Of a DNA stretch of 64,000 nt, positions 18,559-28,075 are shown piece by piece. Under the pieces are notes generated by a model, which was given only the letters and a program-made list of their open reading frames with translations, was not told the origin of the DNA and made no database searches. Within the stretch, counting starts at the first letter, position 1. Every line of letters starts with the position of its first letter. Both the position numbers and the translations under genes were made by a program. Origin of the DNA: Halieaceae bacterium (GTDB taxonomy: Bacteria; Pseudomonadota; Gammaproteobacteria; Pseudomonadales; Halieaceae); contig CACNSR010000011.1 of the NCBI GenBank assembly GCA_902623175.1, positions 1 through 64,000 on the forward strand, written 5' to 3'.

Positions 18559-20526
18559 ATGACCCAGCGCACTTCCCCCCGCTTCACCATCGATAAAGCG
18601 GTGTTCTTCCCCGCACTGATTCTGCTCTTTGGTGCCATCCTGATGGTGCTGACGATCCCCGAGAAAGGGAGCAACCCGTTTGCCGGGCTGCAAGCGCTGA
18701 TTGTGGATACCGCAAGCTGGTTTTATGTCTTGATCGTGACGCTAATTGCTGTGATCGTCATTTATCTTGCGCTATCTCGCTACGGCGACATCAAGCTAGG
18801 ACCCGATCATGCGGAGCCGGCCTACAGCTATATTTCCTGGTTCGCGATGTTGTTTTCGGCGGGTATCGGTATCGGTATGATGTTTTACGGTATCGCCGAG
18901 CCCGTCATGCATTTCTTGGCGCCGCCGAACGGACCTGGGGGCACGCCGGCTGCCGCCACCGAGGCGATCCAGATCAGCTACTTTCATTGGGGTTTCAATG
19001 CGTGGGCGATCTACGCCATCGTCGCACTGATTCTCGCTTACTTCGCTTACCGGCATGAACTGCCCCTGACGCTGCGCTCCGCCTTCTATCCACTTATTGG
19101 CGAGCGGATCCACGGACCAATGGGTGCGTCCGTGGATGTCTTCGCGGTGATCTGCACGACCTGCGGCATCTCGGTCAGTCTCGGTCTGGGGGTGCTGCAG
19201 ATCAATACCGGTTTCAATTATCTGTTCGGTTTGCCGATCGATGTCTGGGTACAGGTCGGGCTTATTTTTGCCACGATGGCGCTGGCCACGATCTCGGTGG
19301 TCCTCGGGCTGGATACCGGTATCAAACGCCTGTCTGAGATCAATATCGTGCTGGCGATGCTGCTTCTGGTGCTCATATTACTCACGGGACCAACCGCCCT
19401 CCTGATGGCGGGCACGCTCCAAAATTTTGGTGCCTACGTCGCGAGCCTCGTTCCCCGCACACTCGATATGTATGTCTACGAACCCACTGACTGGTTCGGT
19501 GGGTGGACCATTTTCTATTGGGGCTGGTGGATCAGCTGGGCGCCCTTTGTCGGTGTCTTCGTCGCGCGCATCTCCCGCGGGCGAACAATTCGAGAGTTCC
19601 TCATTGGTGTGACGCTGGTACCCACCTTGTTCATCTGTTTGTGGATGGGGGTGTTGGGTGGCAGCGCCTTGGAGCTCATCACCAACCAGGGGTTTGAGGA
19701 GTTGGGCACCGGGGTGCAGGAGAATCCAGCGGTGGGTTTATTCCGCTTTCTCGAGTACCTGCCCGCGACCGAGATGCTGAGCGTCATCTCTTTGATAATG
19801 ATTGTGATCTTCTTTGTCACCTCTGCGGATAGCGGCGCCATGGTGCTCAACATGTTGAGTGCCAAAGGAGTGGATAACACCCCCGCCCTGCAGCGTACTT
19901 TGTGGACGATGGTCATTGCGTTGGCCGCGTCACTCCTGCTCCTTGGCGGTGGGTTGCAGGCGCTGCAGACCGCGACGATTGCCAGTGCGCTGCCGTTTGC
20001 GATTGCCATGCTCGGTGCGTTCTGGGGCTTTGGTCGCGCCATCGTGGCCGACGGCGCCAAGCGCCAGGCACACTCTATTCATGCGCCACCCGAGATGGCG
20101 GCTGAAGGCTGGCGTGATCGCCTGCGATTGCTGCTGGATTATCCCGATGACCGGACCGTTCAAACCTTTCAGCGCAACACCGTGCACGCTGCGATGCAGT
20201 CGTTTGCCAGTGAATTGGCACAACGTGGCGTGGGGGCGAGAGTCGTGGCGGAAGATGATGCTCTCTCTGTACGCCTAGAGGTCTCTCATGGCGAGGAGGT
20301 TGACTTCAGCTATGAGGTGCGAGCAAGTCGTCACTCGCTACCCGATGCCTCGATCGGTGTGGCCGAGAGCAGTGCTCAAGCTGAGAGCTTCTTTCGCGCC
20401 GAGGTACACCTCGCGGAGGGCGGCCAGGACTATGACGTGATGGGCTGGTCTCAGGAGCAGGTCATTGTCGATATCCTCAACCAGTATGAGGATCACTTGC
20501 ACTTCCTACACACGCTGCGGGAGTAG
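18559..20526 (+). CDS. BCCT-family transporter (choline/glycine-betaine type)
   Basis: 655 residues with about 12 membrane helices in the first 510 residues. The family signature around FYWGWWISWAPFVGVFVARISRGRT is represented by a Trp-rich stretch in the eighth helix, and GIGIGMMFYGIAEP is the Gly-rich substrate/Na+ site. A cytoplasmic C-terminal tail of about 140 residues resembles that of BetT, where the tail senses osmolarity. It would import choline, betaine, carnitine or a related quaternary amine or DMSP with Na+ or H+. No betaine metabolism genes are next to it. It converges on the M48 protease gene with only 20 bases between the stops. Confidence 0.9.
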   Translation: MTQRTSPRFTIDKAVFFPALILLFGAILMVLTIPEKGSNPFAGLQALIVDTASWFYVLIVTLIAVIVIYLALSRYGDIKLGPDHAEPAYSYISWFAMLFSAGIGIGMMFYGIAEPVMHFLAPPNGPGGTPAAATEAIQISYFHWGFNAWAIYAIVALILAYFAYRHELPLTLRSAFYPLIGERIHGPMGASVDVFAVICTTCGISVSLGLGVLQINTGFNYLFGLPIDVWVQVGLIFATMALATISVVLGLDTGIKRLSEINIVLAMLLLVLILLTGPTALLMAGTLQNFGAYVASLVPRTLDMYVYEPTDWFGGWTIFYWGWWISWAPFVGVFVARISRGRTIREFLIGVTLVPTLFICLWMGVLGGSALELITNQGFEELGTGVQENPAVGLFRFLEYLPATEMLSVISLIMIVIFFVTSADSGAMVLNMLSAKGVDNTPALQRTLWTMVIALAASLLLLGGGLQALQTATIASALPFAIAMLGAFWGFGRAIVADGAKRQAHSIHAPPEMAAEGWRDRLRLLLDYPDDRTVQTFQRNTVHAAMQSFASELAQRGVGARVVAEDDALSVRLEVSHGEEVDFSYEVRASRHSLPDASIGVAESSAQAESFFRAEVHLAEGGQDYDVMGWSQEQVIVDILNQYEDHLHFLHTLRE

Positions 20527-20546
20527 ATCAGCGCCCGAATGGCGGT

Positions 20547-21383
20547 TTATTTAACTATCGTGACAGGGTGAATCGGCGCTTTGTTCCGATCGGGGTTAAT
20601 CTTTAGCATGTGAGGGATCATGGCATTGAGCGCGGCCTGCCGGTTCTCCGGAGCGGGGTGTGTACTAAGAAACTCCGCGGGCCGCTCGTCGTTAAGGTCT
20701 CCCATTTTTTGCCAAAGTGTGACCGCGGCTTCAGGGTCATAGCCCGCCTTGGTCGCCAAAACCATACCCATCACGTCGGCTTCGTTCTCGGCATCGCGAC
20801 TGTTGGGGAGTGTGAGGGCCACGTTGGCAAGCACCGAGGCCCCAGCCATCGCCACGCGACTGTTGTCTGAGGCTGCACCAATGACTGCCATCCCTGTAGC
20901 TGTGGCCATTGCCCGCGACATCCGCTCTGCGGTGTGGTTCGCCAGCGCATGCGAAATTTCGTGGCCCATGATTTGCGCAAATTCATCATCGGTGAGCTGG
21001 AGCTTGTCGAACAGTCCCGTGTAGACCGCCATGCGACCCCCCGCCATGCACCAGGCGTTAACGGTCTCCGCGTCATCGACAATAGCAACACTCCATTTCC
21101 AGTCTGCGCTGGTTGAGAAGTCGGCGACGGCAATAGATACCAATCGCCCAGTGATCCGAGCGACCCTCGCAACCCTTAGCGGATCGCCGACCAGTTTGTC
21201 CTCGTCGTCCAACTGCCGGACGGTATCCATGTAAGCCGCCTCTGACTCGATAATTGCGGCATCGGGAGAGATGATGATGAATTGAGTGCGCCCGGTCGGG
21301 CTCACCGCACAGCTGCATAGGAGCATTGAAACTGCAAAAAGGGCCCAGTATTTGGTGCGCATAATAATTTTGTCGCGGCACAT
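20547..21383 (-). CDS. M48-family metallopeptidase, predicted lipoprotein
   Basis: 278 residues. The N-terminus has a lipoprotein signal with lipobox LLCSC (Cys25), then the zinc protease motif HEISH (H141, E142, H145) and the downstream Glu in the helix containing DAENEADVMG. This domain layout is that of the Oma1/BepA/LoiP-like bacterial proteases that degrade or help fold outer-membrane proteins in the periplasm. An alternative ATG at 21362 lies seven codons downstream; the first start was kept because an AGAAAGAG stretch precedes it at a normal distance. It appears to be transcribed alone. Confidence 0.88.
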   Translation of the reverse strand: MCRDKIIMRTKYWALFAVSMLLCSCAVSPTGRTQFIIISPDAAIIESEAAYMDTVRQLDDEDKLVGDPLRVARVARITGRLVSIAVADFSTSADWKWSVAIVDDAETVNAWCMAGGRMAVYTGLFDKLQLTDDEFAQIMGHEISHALANHTAERMSRAMATATGMAVIGAASDNSRVAMAGASVLANVALTLPNSRDAENEADVMGMVLATKAGYDPEAAVTLWQKMGDLNDERPAEFLSTHPAPENRQAALNAMIPHMLKINPDRNKAPIHPVTIVK

Positions 21384-21505
21384 TAGTCAGCTCTTTCTGA
21401 TCCCACTGTCATAGTCAGCCAGCTTAGCGAAAGCCGTGTTCAATTTCTGGGTATTTATCACGCTGCAGCGCTTCATGCCAGCGGCATCTCACGTCGCGGC
21501 GGATT

Positions 21506-22510
21506 TTATCCTGGCTCCGACTCGGCGCCTGCGGTCACACGCAGCAAGCCGCGATACACGCCCTGCGCATTTGATTCGCCGGTTATCACGCGATACACAT
21601 CCTCACTGATCGGTAAACTGATGCCTTTTTCCCGAGCCAGCTCAATAACCGTTGGGGCGCTTTTTACGCCCTCGGCCACCATGTGCATGCTGTCGATGAT
21701 GTCCTCGATCGAACGCCCTTTTGCCAGCTCTATGCCGACATGGCGATTCCGGCTCTGCGGGCTGGTGCAGGTTGCGATCATGTCGCCCATGCCCGCCAGT
21801 CCCGCAAAGGTCTCGGCCTTACCGCCGAGCGCCTCACCGAGCCTGCTCATCTCGGCCAGACCGCGGGTAATTAGCGCCGCGCGGGTGTTGTCACCCGCGC
21901 CCAGTCCGTCGCCCATGCCCACCGCAATAGCAATAATATTTTTCAACACCCCCCCCAGCTCGCACCCGATGACGTCCTGATTGGTGTATACGCGGAACAG
22001 ACCATTGTTCAGAGTGGGCTGTAACGCGAGGGCAGCGTCGTGCGCCTCGAGTGCCAGCACACTGGCTGCCGCCTGGCCTAGGACAATCTCGCGGGCGAGG
22101 TTGGGTCCGGTCAGGACCCCGGGAATGCTATTAGGCGCCACGTCACGGATGATCTCGGTCATGCGCATCCGGCTGCCCTTCTCCAACCCCTTACTCAAAC
22201 TAATCACGGGAATGCCTCGCGGCATATCGGGAAGGGCGCTCACCAGCGCCTCGCGGAAGTGGCTACTGGGCACGGCAATCAATACGGCGTCAGCGTTCTT
22301 AACCGCCACGTTCAGCGCAGCCGTAGCGGTGAGCTTGGGGTTTAGCGTGGCGTCCGCCAGATAGCGTGTGTTGGTGTGGTGTTGGTTGATTTGATCGACG
22401 ATCTGCGCGTCACGTGCCCAAAGCATGGCCTCGCATTGGCGGCTGATCACCGAGGCGGTGGTGGTGCCCCAGGAGCCCCCACCGAGGACGGCGATCTTAG
22501 AGCGTTTCAC
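21506..22510 (-). CDS. gpsA: glycerol-3-phosphate dehydrogenase [NAD(P)+]
   Basis: 334 residues. The N-terminal dinucleotide motif is AVLGGGSWGTT, the catalytic lysine region is GGVLKNIIAIAVGMGDGLGAG and the DNTRAALITRGL segment is the classical family signature. It reduces dihydroxyacetone phosphate to sn-glycerol-3-phosphate, the backbone for the adjacent acyltransferase. The GTG at 22510 was chosen over a TTG two codons earlier because GAGGGA lies eight bases before it. It overlaps the end of plsB by 14 bases and is the third gene in the lipid operon. Confidence 0.95.
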   Translation of the reverse strand: MKRSKIAVLGGGSWGTTTASVISRQCEAMLWARDAQIVDQINQHHTNTRYLADATLNPKLTATAALNVAVKNADAVLIAVPSSHFREALVSALPDMPRGIPVISLSKGLEKGSRMRMTEIIRDVAPNSIPGVLTGPNLAREIVLGQAAASVLALEAHDAALALQPTLNNGLFRVYTNQDVIGCELGGVLKNIIAIAVGMGDGLGAGDNTRAALITRGLAEMSRLGEALGGKAETFAGLAGMGDMIATCTSPQSRNRHVGIELAKGRSIEDIIDSMHMVAEGVKSAPTVIELAREKGISLPISEDVYRVITGESNAQGVYRGLLRVTAGAESEPG

Positions 22511-24854
22511 GGGCAACGTCCCTCAGGGTGCTGGCGCCGCGGTCGGCAATACTCAGTGCGCGAATCACCTCAAGGCGACGAATCAGCTGGTTCAGCGCCT
22601 CCGCCTGACGAGATCGGCCGTCGGCATCGTTGAGCAGCCCGCGGCTCACGAGCATTTTCCACGCATTTGCAAAAAGCAGTTTTCCAATCGAGGCCTCGCT
22701 GCTGATCCGGCGTTGCAAGTATGCCTGCTTGCCGTAGCTCATGCACCGCTCGATGAAAGCGTCCTCCTCCATCGGCTCTTCGCCTGAATGGCGTATCAGA
22801 ATATCGGTGCCAATGCTGTAGGCCTCGGCAAAAACGGTGAGCGCCACGTGCCCCAGTTTGGGTGAGAGCCGATTCATGATAAGTCGCGCATTGTCGGGGC
22901 TCTCGCTCAACAAGGCCTGCCAGTCGGGCTCGTCACGACGTAGCTCGCCGTCGATCTGTTGCTCGAATAATTGGGTGTCAGGGTAGAAGAACTCGAATTT
23001 AAAGAGATCCCGTAGCTCTTGTACCTCGGACCAGAACTGCGAAAGTGATTCGCTGCTATCACGTTGCTCGCTGACAGCTAATAGTGCCAGCTCTGCGACC
23101 GCGCGCGTGAGAAAGAAATGCACAATGGTATTGCGGTAGAAGCTGGCAATGGGCGCCTGGCCGTCAGCGATGCCGTAGACTGTCTCCGGCCCGCCGCCGA
23201 ATCGCGTGATGATGCCCTCTTCCATCATGTTCGCCAGCAGACTGCCGATCTCCTTCGCATAATTGAGGTTGAAGTCGGGAGACAGCCTAACGCCTCGGGC
23301 AGTAGCCCACTCGGTCATGATCGAGACCTCGTTGACGATTTCAGGCTCGGTTAAGGCCCGAGGAAAGGCGCCTAACAGCGCAGTGGAGACGACTGCTGGG
23401 AAAGTTGCGGGTGTAATGCGGTTGGCCTCCACAGCCACCTGAAAGGCGATCTTCGAGATCGCTAACTGGTCCTCGGGATCAGGTGCTGCGTCAAGGCGGA
23501 CAGGCTCGCCGAAGTCCACATGAATTCGGCCCATGGGGCGGGCGAGACTTTTCAGGTAGCGCACCATCCAGCCCACAGATTCTGGAGCCTTGGGTGCGCC
23601 CGACTGCTCGCGGGCGTACTCTTCCGCATCTCTCACCAGGTCATAGGAAACCGACACGGGGATAATGTGAATGTCACGTGAGCCCGCGTGGTGTGCGCCC
23701 TCCAGTACGTATTTGAGTAGCCCGTATTTGGGTGGCATCAACTTGCCGAGCCTCGAGCGCGTGCCCTCAAATGACCAGGTCATCGGGAAGCGCTTTTCCA
23801 TCAAATAGCCGATGTACTGCTTGAGGCTGAGTTTGTAGACCTCGTTGTCCTGAAAACTGCGACGAATGAAGATGCCGCCCGCCCGGCGTAGGAAGAAGCC
23901 CAGGATCGGGATATTCAGATTGGCGCCCCCGAAGAAATGCGGCATCGGGAAGTCATTGTCGAACAGGATTTTCGGCACCACGAATCCGTCGATGTAGGTT
24001 TTGTGGGTCCACAACAGGGCCGAGGGATAGTGGCGCACAATGTGTCTGATCCGTTCGAGGTCATTCGGGTCGTAGTGCAGCGTTTTCTCGTAGCCCAACC
24101 CCAGACCGATACCACACAGCTTGGCCCACACATCGAGCCAGAAGCGGGTGGGGATCGAAATCATCTCCCGCAGATATTCGCTGGCTTCCGTCCTCACCGC
24201 CTTGGTCGATTGTTCCGTCTCATTGGCGATGTCCAGCAGACCCGCCCGGAAGGCACGGTTGTTGCGAATACTCTGGTGAACATAGCGAGGCACTTTGTAG
24301 CGACCGCCAATTAACTGACGCTCCGCAATATCAATGACTACCGCGGCCTGCCTCGCGACAAACACCGCGAAGTCCTCAGGCTTATCGGCGTCCAATAATC
24401 CTGTTTTGGCCTGAAACCGTTCGGCGAGGTCGCGATTCGCCCCTGGTTCGCCAAGGGTGAGATGGACGCGCTCGGGGTTCAGTCTGGCGACACGATTAGC
24501 CAGCCAGCCAGGGGGTCTGCGCTCTCCGCCACGGAGAGCGTCGCGTAATCGAGGCCCGGTGCTGGCGCCTCTCTCAGCTTGTAACCACGATACCCTGAGC
24601 GGTGCCACTATGGCGCCCGGATGTTGCTGAAGCGTCTCTGATAGCTTCTCCACATTCAGCGTTTTGCGGTCGTCTCGCAAATCCAGCAACACGACCGTGT
24701 GGTTGGAAGCTTGGTTGTCGTGCGCGGCGATCCACTGCTCGAGTACCTGTCGCTCAAACCGCCGCGTCGTGTCTAGCAGAAAAATAACGTGCTGGGCGGA
24801 GGGTGGCCAGGGATTGTGGGCAAGCTGAACCTGCAGCGCGGTGGCCAGACTCAC
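22497..24854 (-). CDS. plsB: glycerol-3-phosphate 1-O-acyltransferase
   Basis: 785 residues, close to the usual PlsB length of about 800. The acyltransferase block I is HKTYID (H284, D289), block II is GGIFIRRSF and block III is FEGTRSR. The enzyme transfers an acyl group from acyl-ACP or acyl-CoA to position 1 of glycerol-3-phosphate at the inner membrane. The GTG start directly follows the TGA of the upstream gene, and its own end overlaps gpsA. The three-gene set supplies both substrate and first two acylations of phospholipid synthesis. Confidence 0.94.
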   Translation of the reverse strand: MSLATALQVQLAHNPWPPSAQHVIFLLDTTRRFERQVLEQWIAAHDNQASNHTVVLLDLRDDRKTLNVEKLSETLQQHPGAIVAPLRVSWLQAERGASTGPRLRDALRGGERRPPGWLANRVARLNPERVHLTLGEPGANRDLAERFQAKTGLLDADKPEDFAVFVARQAAVVIDIAERQLIGGRYKVPRYVHQSIRNNRAFRAGLLDIANETEQSTKAVRTEASEYLREMISIPTRFWLDVWAKLCGIGLGLGYEKTLHYDPNDLERIRHIVRHYPSALLWTHKTYIDGFVVPKILFDNDFPMPHFFGGANLNIPILGFFLRRAGGIFIRRSFQDNEVYKLSLKQYIGYLMEKRFPMTWSFEGTRSRLGKLMPPKYGLLKYVLEGAHHAGSRDIHIIPVSVSYDLVRDAEEYAREQSGAPKAPESVGWMVRYLKSLARPMGRIHVDFGEPVRLDAAPDPEDQLAISKIAFQVAVEANRITPATFPAVVSTALLGAFPRALTEPEIVNEVSIMTEWATARGVRLSPDFNLNYAKEIGSLLANMMEEGIITRFGGGPETVYGIADGQAPIASFYRNTIVHFFLTRAVAELALLAVSEQRDSSESLSQFWSEVQELRDLFKFEFFYPDTQLFEQQIDGELRRDEPDWQALLSESPDNARLIMNRLSPKLGHVALTVFAEAYSIGTDILIRHSGEEPMEEDAFIERCMSYGKQAYLQRRISSEASIGKLLFANAWKMLVSRGLLNDADGRSRQAEALNQLIRRLEVIRALSIADRGASTLRDVARETL

Positions 24855-26510
24855 TCAGTGCCTCGTGGCCGGAGCCTCTGGGTCGAAGCCGTTCTTTGAG
24901 CCGGCTGACCGCGCTCCGTTGCGGCTGACACCGCGTTTGCCGCGACGTGCTGACGGCACACTGTCTTGTTCGCTCGGCTCGATTGCGGCCTTTTTGAGCC
25001 TGGGTTTACTCCGTCGGCCGCGCACCTCGGGCTTCAGGTCATCAGGCGTATAGCGTCGCGCGTTGGCGGTCTCTTCTGCGGAGAGCTCTGGCTGGCCCAG
25101 CGTTCGCAGAAAGGCATTTCGCACTTCGGCTACGTGGTCATCGATGTTTGCAACAGACCAATTGGTGGTCTGAATGGCCGGCAGGATGTCGATGTGCACG
25201 GTACCGCTGCGGAAGATTTTGTCCCCCTTGGGAGAGATATCTCCAGAGTTGTGAATGACGACCGGCACAATGGGCACACCTGACTGAATCGCCACGTGGA
25301 AGCCGCCCTTTTTAAAGGCTCCCAGTTTCCGCGTTGGGGCACGGGTGCCCTCTGGCGCGATGACGAGGCTTTTCTTTTCCTCTTGCATCGCCTTTACCAG
25401 CGGCTTCATGGTCTCGATCGCCGCCCGTCGGTCGCTGCGATCAATAAATACGACACCTGCTGCGCCCATCAAGGGGCCGACGACAGGAAGATTTTTTAGC
25501 TCCCGTTTACCGACGCCTACAATGTCCCGGCGGATTAAGCTGGCCATGATCAGCATGTCAGCATTGCTTTGGTGGTTGAACATAAAGATCGCCGGACGCT
25601 GTTTCCAGAGGTGTTCGCGGCCGCGCACATCGAGATCTAATCCGATGAGCGCGCTAGCGGTCTCGGCGAACAGGGAAATCGAAAAGTTGAGAGAGTCCCG
25701 CCGTGAGCCACTCAAGGCATAGAGCGGCAAGCCCATCATGAAGCTCCCCACGAGCGATCCGGTTGCGGCGAGTGAGCGCGCGACCTGACTGCCTGTGGCG
25801 TTACCGCGGCTGCTGAAGTCAGCCATCGGCCAACCGGCTTCGCGGGCGGTCTTCTTCAGTTCGCGACTGCCGTTTAACACTACCGGGCGCCCTGCTGTTT
25901 CCAACAATTCAATATCGTCGATGCTATCGCTATAGAAGAAACAATTTTCCAGATCGCCACCTTGTTGCGCTAGGAACCGTTCAGCGGCATGCACCTTGCC
26001 GATGCCAAAACAGGTGGGCTGCACGACACCACCCGTGAACTGCCCGTCCTCGACTACGAGATCCGTCGCATAGACATGCTCGATGCCGAGGTCTTTCGCC
26101 GCGGGCAGCACCTGATACGGTGTGGCTGAGCTGATGATTGAGATGCTGTGACCGGCCGCGCGGTGCGCCTCGATGAGTTGTCGAGCCTCGGGGTAAATCA
26201 GTTTGGCAATCGCTCTGCGAAACAGTCGCTCGCTGTTGGCCACGTAATCCGTCTCTGAGCGCCCTGCAAGATATTGGGCGTGGACCGCCATCAGTGCCGA
26301 GAAGCCCAAGGATCCAATGCCAAAGCGGGTGGTCGCTTGAGTCAACTGCACCAAGTCTGCTGGTGAGATCTCGCCTCGGGCGATTTGATCTTTAAGAAAC
26401 GCAGTCGCGGAGTAGCCCGAGATGATGGTCCCGTCAAAATCAAAAACCGCGCAGGTTTTAGGGCCTTGCTCGGCATCAGCAATGTTGTGGAGCAGACTGG
26501 AAAATGACAC
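24855..26510 (-). CDS. fused HAD-IB phosphatase and 1-acylglycerol-3-phosphate acyltransferase (PlsC-like)
   Basis: 551 residues. Residues 20-230 are a HAD domain with motif I DFDGT (D24, D26), motif II SSAT and motif III SDSIDD. Residues about 300-470 are a PlsC-type acyltransferase with NHQSNAD (H313, D318) and APEGTRAP. A basic Arg/Lys-rich tail follows (RGRRSKPRLKK). The same fusion is known in actinobacteria and marine proteobacteria. It would acylate lysophosphatidate and may also dephosphorylate a lipid intermediate. It leads the plsB-gpsA operon. The C-terminal basic tail is probably disordered and could bind the membrane. Confidence 0.88.
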   Translation of the reverse strand: MSFSSLLHNIADAEQGPKTCAVFDFDGTIISGYSATAFLKDQIARGEISPADLVQLTQATTRFGIGSLGFSALMAVHAQYLAGRSETDYVANSERLFRRAIAKLIYPEARQLIEAHRAAGHSISIISSATPYQVLPAAKDLGIEHVYATDLVVEDGQFTGGVVQPTCFGIGKVHAAERFLAQQGGDLENCFFYSDSIDDIELLETAGRPVVLNGSRELKKTAREAGWPMADFSSRGNATGSQVARSLAATGSLVGSFMMGLPLYALSGSRRDSLNFSISLFAETASALIGLDLDVRGREHLWKQRPAIFMFNHQSNADMLIMASLIRRDIVGVGKRELKNLPVVGPLMGAAGVVFIDRSDRRAAIETMKPLVKAMQEEKKSLVIAPEGTRAPTRKLGAFKKGGFHVAIQSGVPIVPVVIHNSGDISPKGDKIFRSGTVHIDILPAIQTTNWSVANIDDHVAEVRNAFLRTLGQPELSAEETANARRYTPDDLKPEVRGRRSKPRLKKAAIEPSEQDSVPSARRGKRGVSRNGARSAGSKNGFDPEAPATRH

Positions 26511-26646
26511 GACAGACTCGACTTCGCGTATGCTGGCTATCAGACAGTATTAGCACCTTACACGCCTGTCTGTGAGAGCTCCAAACGTAAAAAACCCACA
26601 AGCTTTAATGCTTTAACGTGATGAAGAAAACGGGGCTTTGATCACG

Positions 26647-27981
26647 ATGGATTACGGGTTCATGACGTTGCTACCCACCTTGCTGGTGCTGGGTCTGGCG
26701 ATCTGGAGTCGTCGCACGCTTGAATCGGTGCTTGCAGGGGCTTTATTTGCCTTTTTCATAATTGACGGGCGCGGCTTTCTTGATGCCATGGCGGAGGCAA
26801 CGCTGGCAACACTGATGACCGAGGATGTGGCCTGGGTCATGCTGGTCTGCGGGTTATACGGTGGTTTTATCGGGTTATTGGTTAAAGGCGGGGGGTCCTA
26901 TGCTTTTGGCCGGGCGGTGATGAGGCGCATAGAGACCAAGCGTGGCGGCCTGCTCGCCACCTGGGGTCTTGGCTTGGTGATTTTTCTGGACGACTACCTG
27001 AACTCATTAACAGTGGGTGCAACCATGAAAGCGGTGACTGATCGCTTCCGCACTTCGCGCGCCATGCTTGCTTACGTCGTGGATTCCACCGCAGCACCTC
27101 TGTGTTTGCTGGTTCCTTTATCCAGCTGGGGCGCCTATTTCGCCAGCCTGCTGGAGCAAAACGGTGTGGCTTCTGAGGGTCAGGGCCTCTCGGTGTTCAT
27201 CGATACCATTCCCTATATCTTCTACCCCATGGTTGCTTTGTTGATCGTCCCGCTGGTGGCGCTGGGGATTATGCCCCTGATCGGGGCGATGCGCCGCGCG
27301 GAGGCGCATGCCGAGACCACGGGTGAACTCGGTATTTTTGAAGACGATGCGCTGGCAGTGGAGGAGCGCGCGCGCGGCGGTATGAGCGTGTTCCTCTTCC
27401 CCATCATTGCGATGGTTTTCTTCACGGTGTTTCCGAGCATCGATTTACTGCGGGGTATCATTGCGGGAATTTTGGCGACCTTTGTCCACTATGCACTGGT
27501 GCGCGTCATGCCTGTGGGTGAGTTGTTCGATACCTGTATCGACGGCATCAAGTCTATGGTACCGGTGCTGGCGATGCTGCTGACGCTATTTGTGTTTGTG
27601 GAGGCCAACGATCGTCTCGGTCTCACGCCCTACGTCATCGATGCAGTGTCACCTTTCATGACCGCGCAGCTGTTACCGGTTGTGGTATTTGTAACCGTGT
27701 CGCTGCTCTCGTTCACCACGGGATCCAACTGGGGTGTAATTGCTATTACCATGCCCATTGCTTTCCCATTGGCGCAGGCCTTCGAGGTCAGTATTCCGCT
27801 AGTGATGGGGGCATTGTTCTCCGCTAGTGGCTTTGGCTCCCATGCCTGTTTCTACTCGGATTCGACGGTGCTCTCGGCACAGGGAGCGGGTTGCCGAACT
27901 CATGAGCACGCGATCACCCAACTTCCCTATGCGTTGTTGGGTGCGGCGGTCGCGGCTATCCTTTTTATTGTGATGGCGTGA
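26647..27981 (+). CDS. Na+/H+ antiporter NhaC-family protein
   Basis: 444 residues, about 11-12 hydrophobic helices. Conserved elements include FLDDYLNSLTVGATMK, STAAPLCLLVPLSSWGAY and FTTGSNWGVIAITMPIAFPLA, the usual signature for NhaC-type carriers. The FLDDYLN acidic pair in the membrane is a candidate ion site. It may exchange Na+ for H+, or carry an organic acid or amine, as many NhaC relatives do. The ATG at 26647 was chosen over a TTG three codons upstream because a GGGG element lies 11 bases before it. It stands alone; the next gene begins 95 bases further. Confidence 0.85.
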   Translation: MDYGFMTLLPTLLVLGLAIWSRRTLESVLAGALFAFFIIDGRGFLDAMAEATLATLMTEDVAWVMLVCGLYGGFIGLLVKGGGSYAFGRAVMRRIETKRGGLLATWGLGLVIFLDDYLNSLTVGATMKAVTDRFRTSRAMLAYVVDSTAAPLCLLVPLSSWGAYFASLLEQNGVASEGQGLSVFIDTIPYIFYPMVALLIVPLVALGIMPLIGAMRRAEAHAETTGELGIFEDDALAVEERARGGMSVFLFPIIAMVFFTVFPSIDLLRGIIAGILATFVHYALVRVMPVGELFDTCIDGIKSMVPVLAMLLTLFVFVEANDRLGLTPYVIDAVSPFMTAQLLPVVVFVTVSLLSFTTGSNWGVIAITMPIAFPLAQAFEVSIPLVMGALFSASGFGSHACFYSDSTVLSAQGAGCRTHEHAITQLPYALLGAAVAAILFIVMA

Positions 27982-28075
27982 GTGCTTTGTTGCAGATTTT
28001 GGCACACCCAGCGTTGTATTGGAGCTGTCTCTGGTCGCTTTGTACTGCTACCGAAGGTTGAGAGAAGAAACGATA

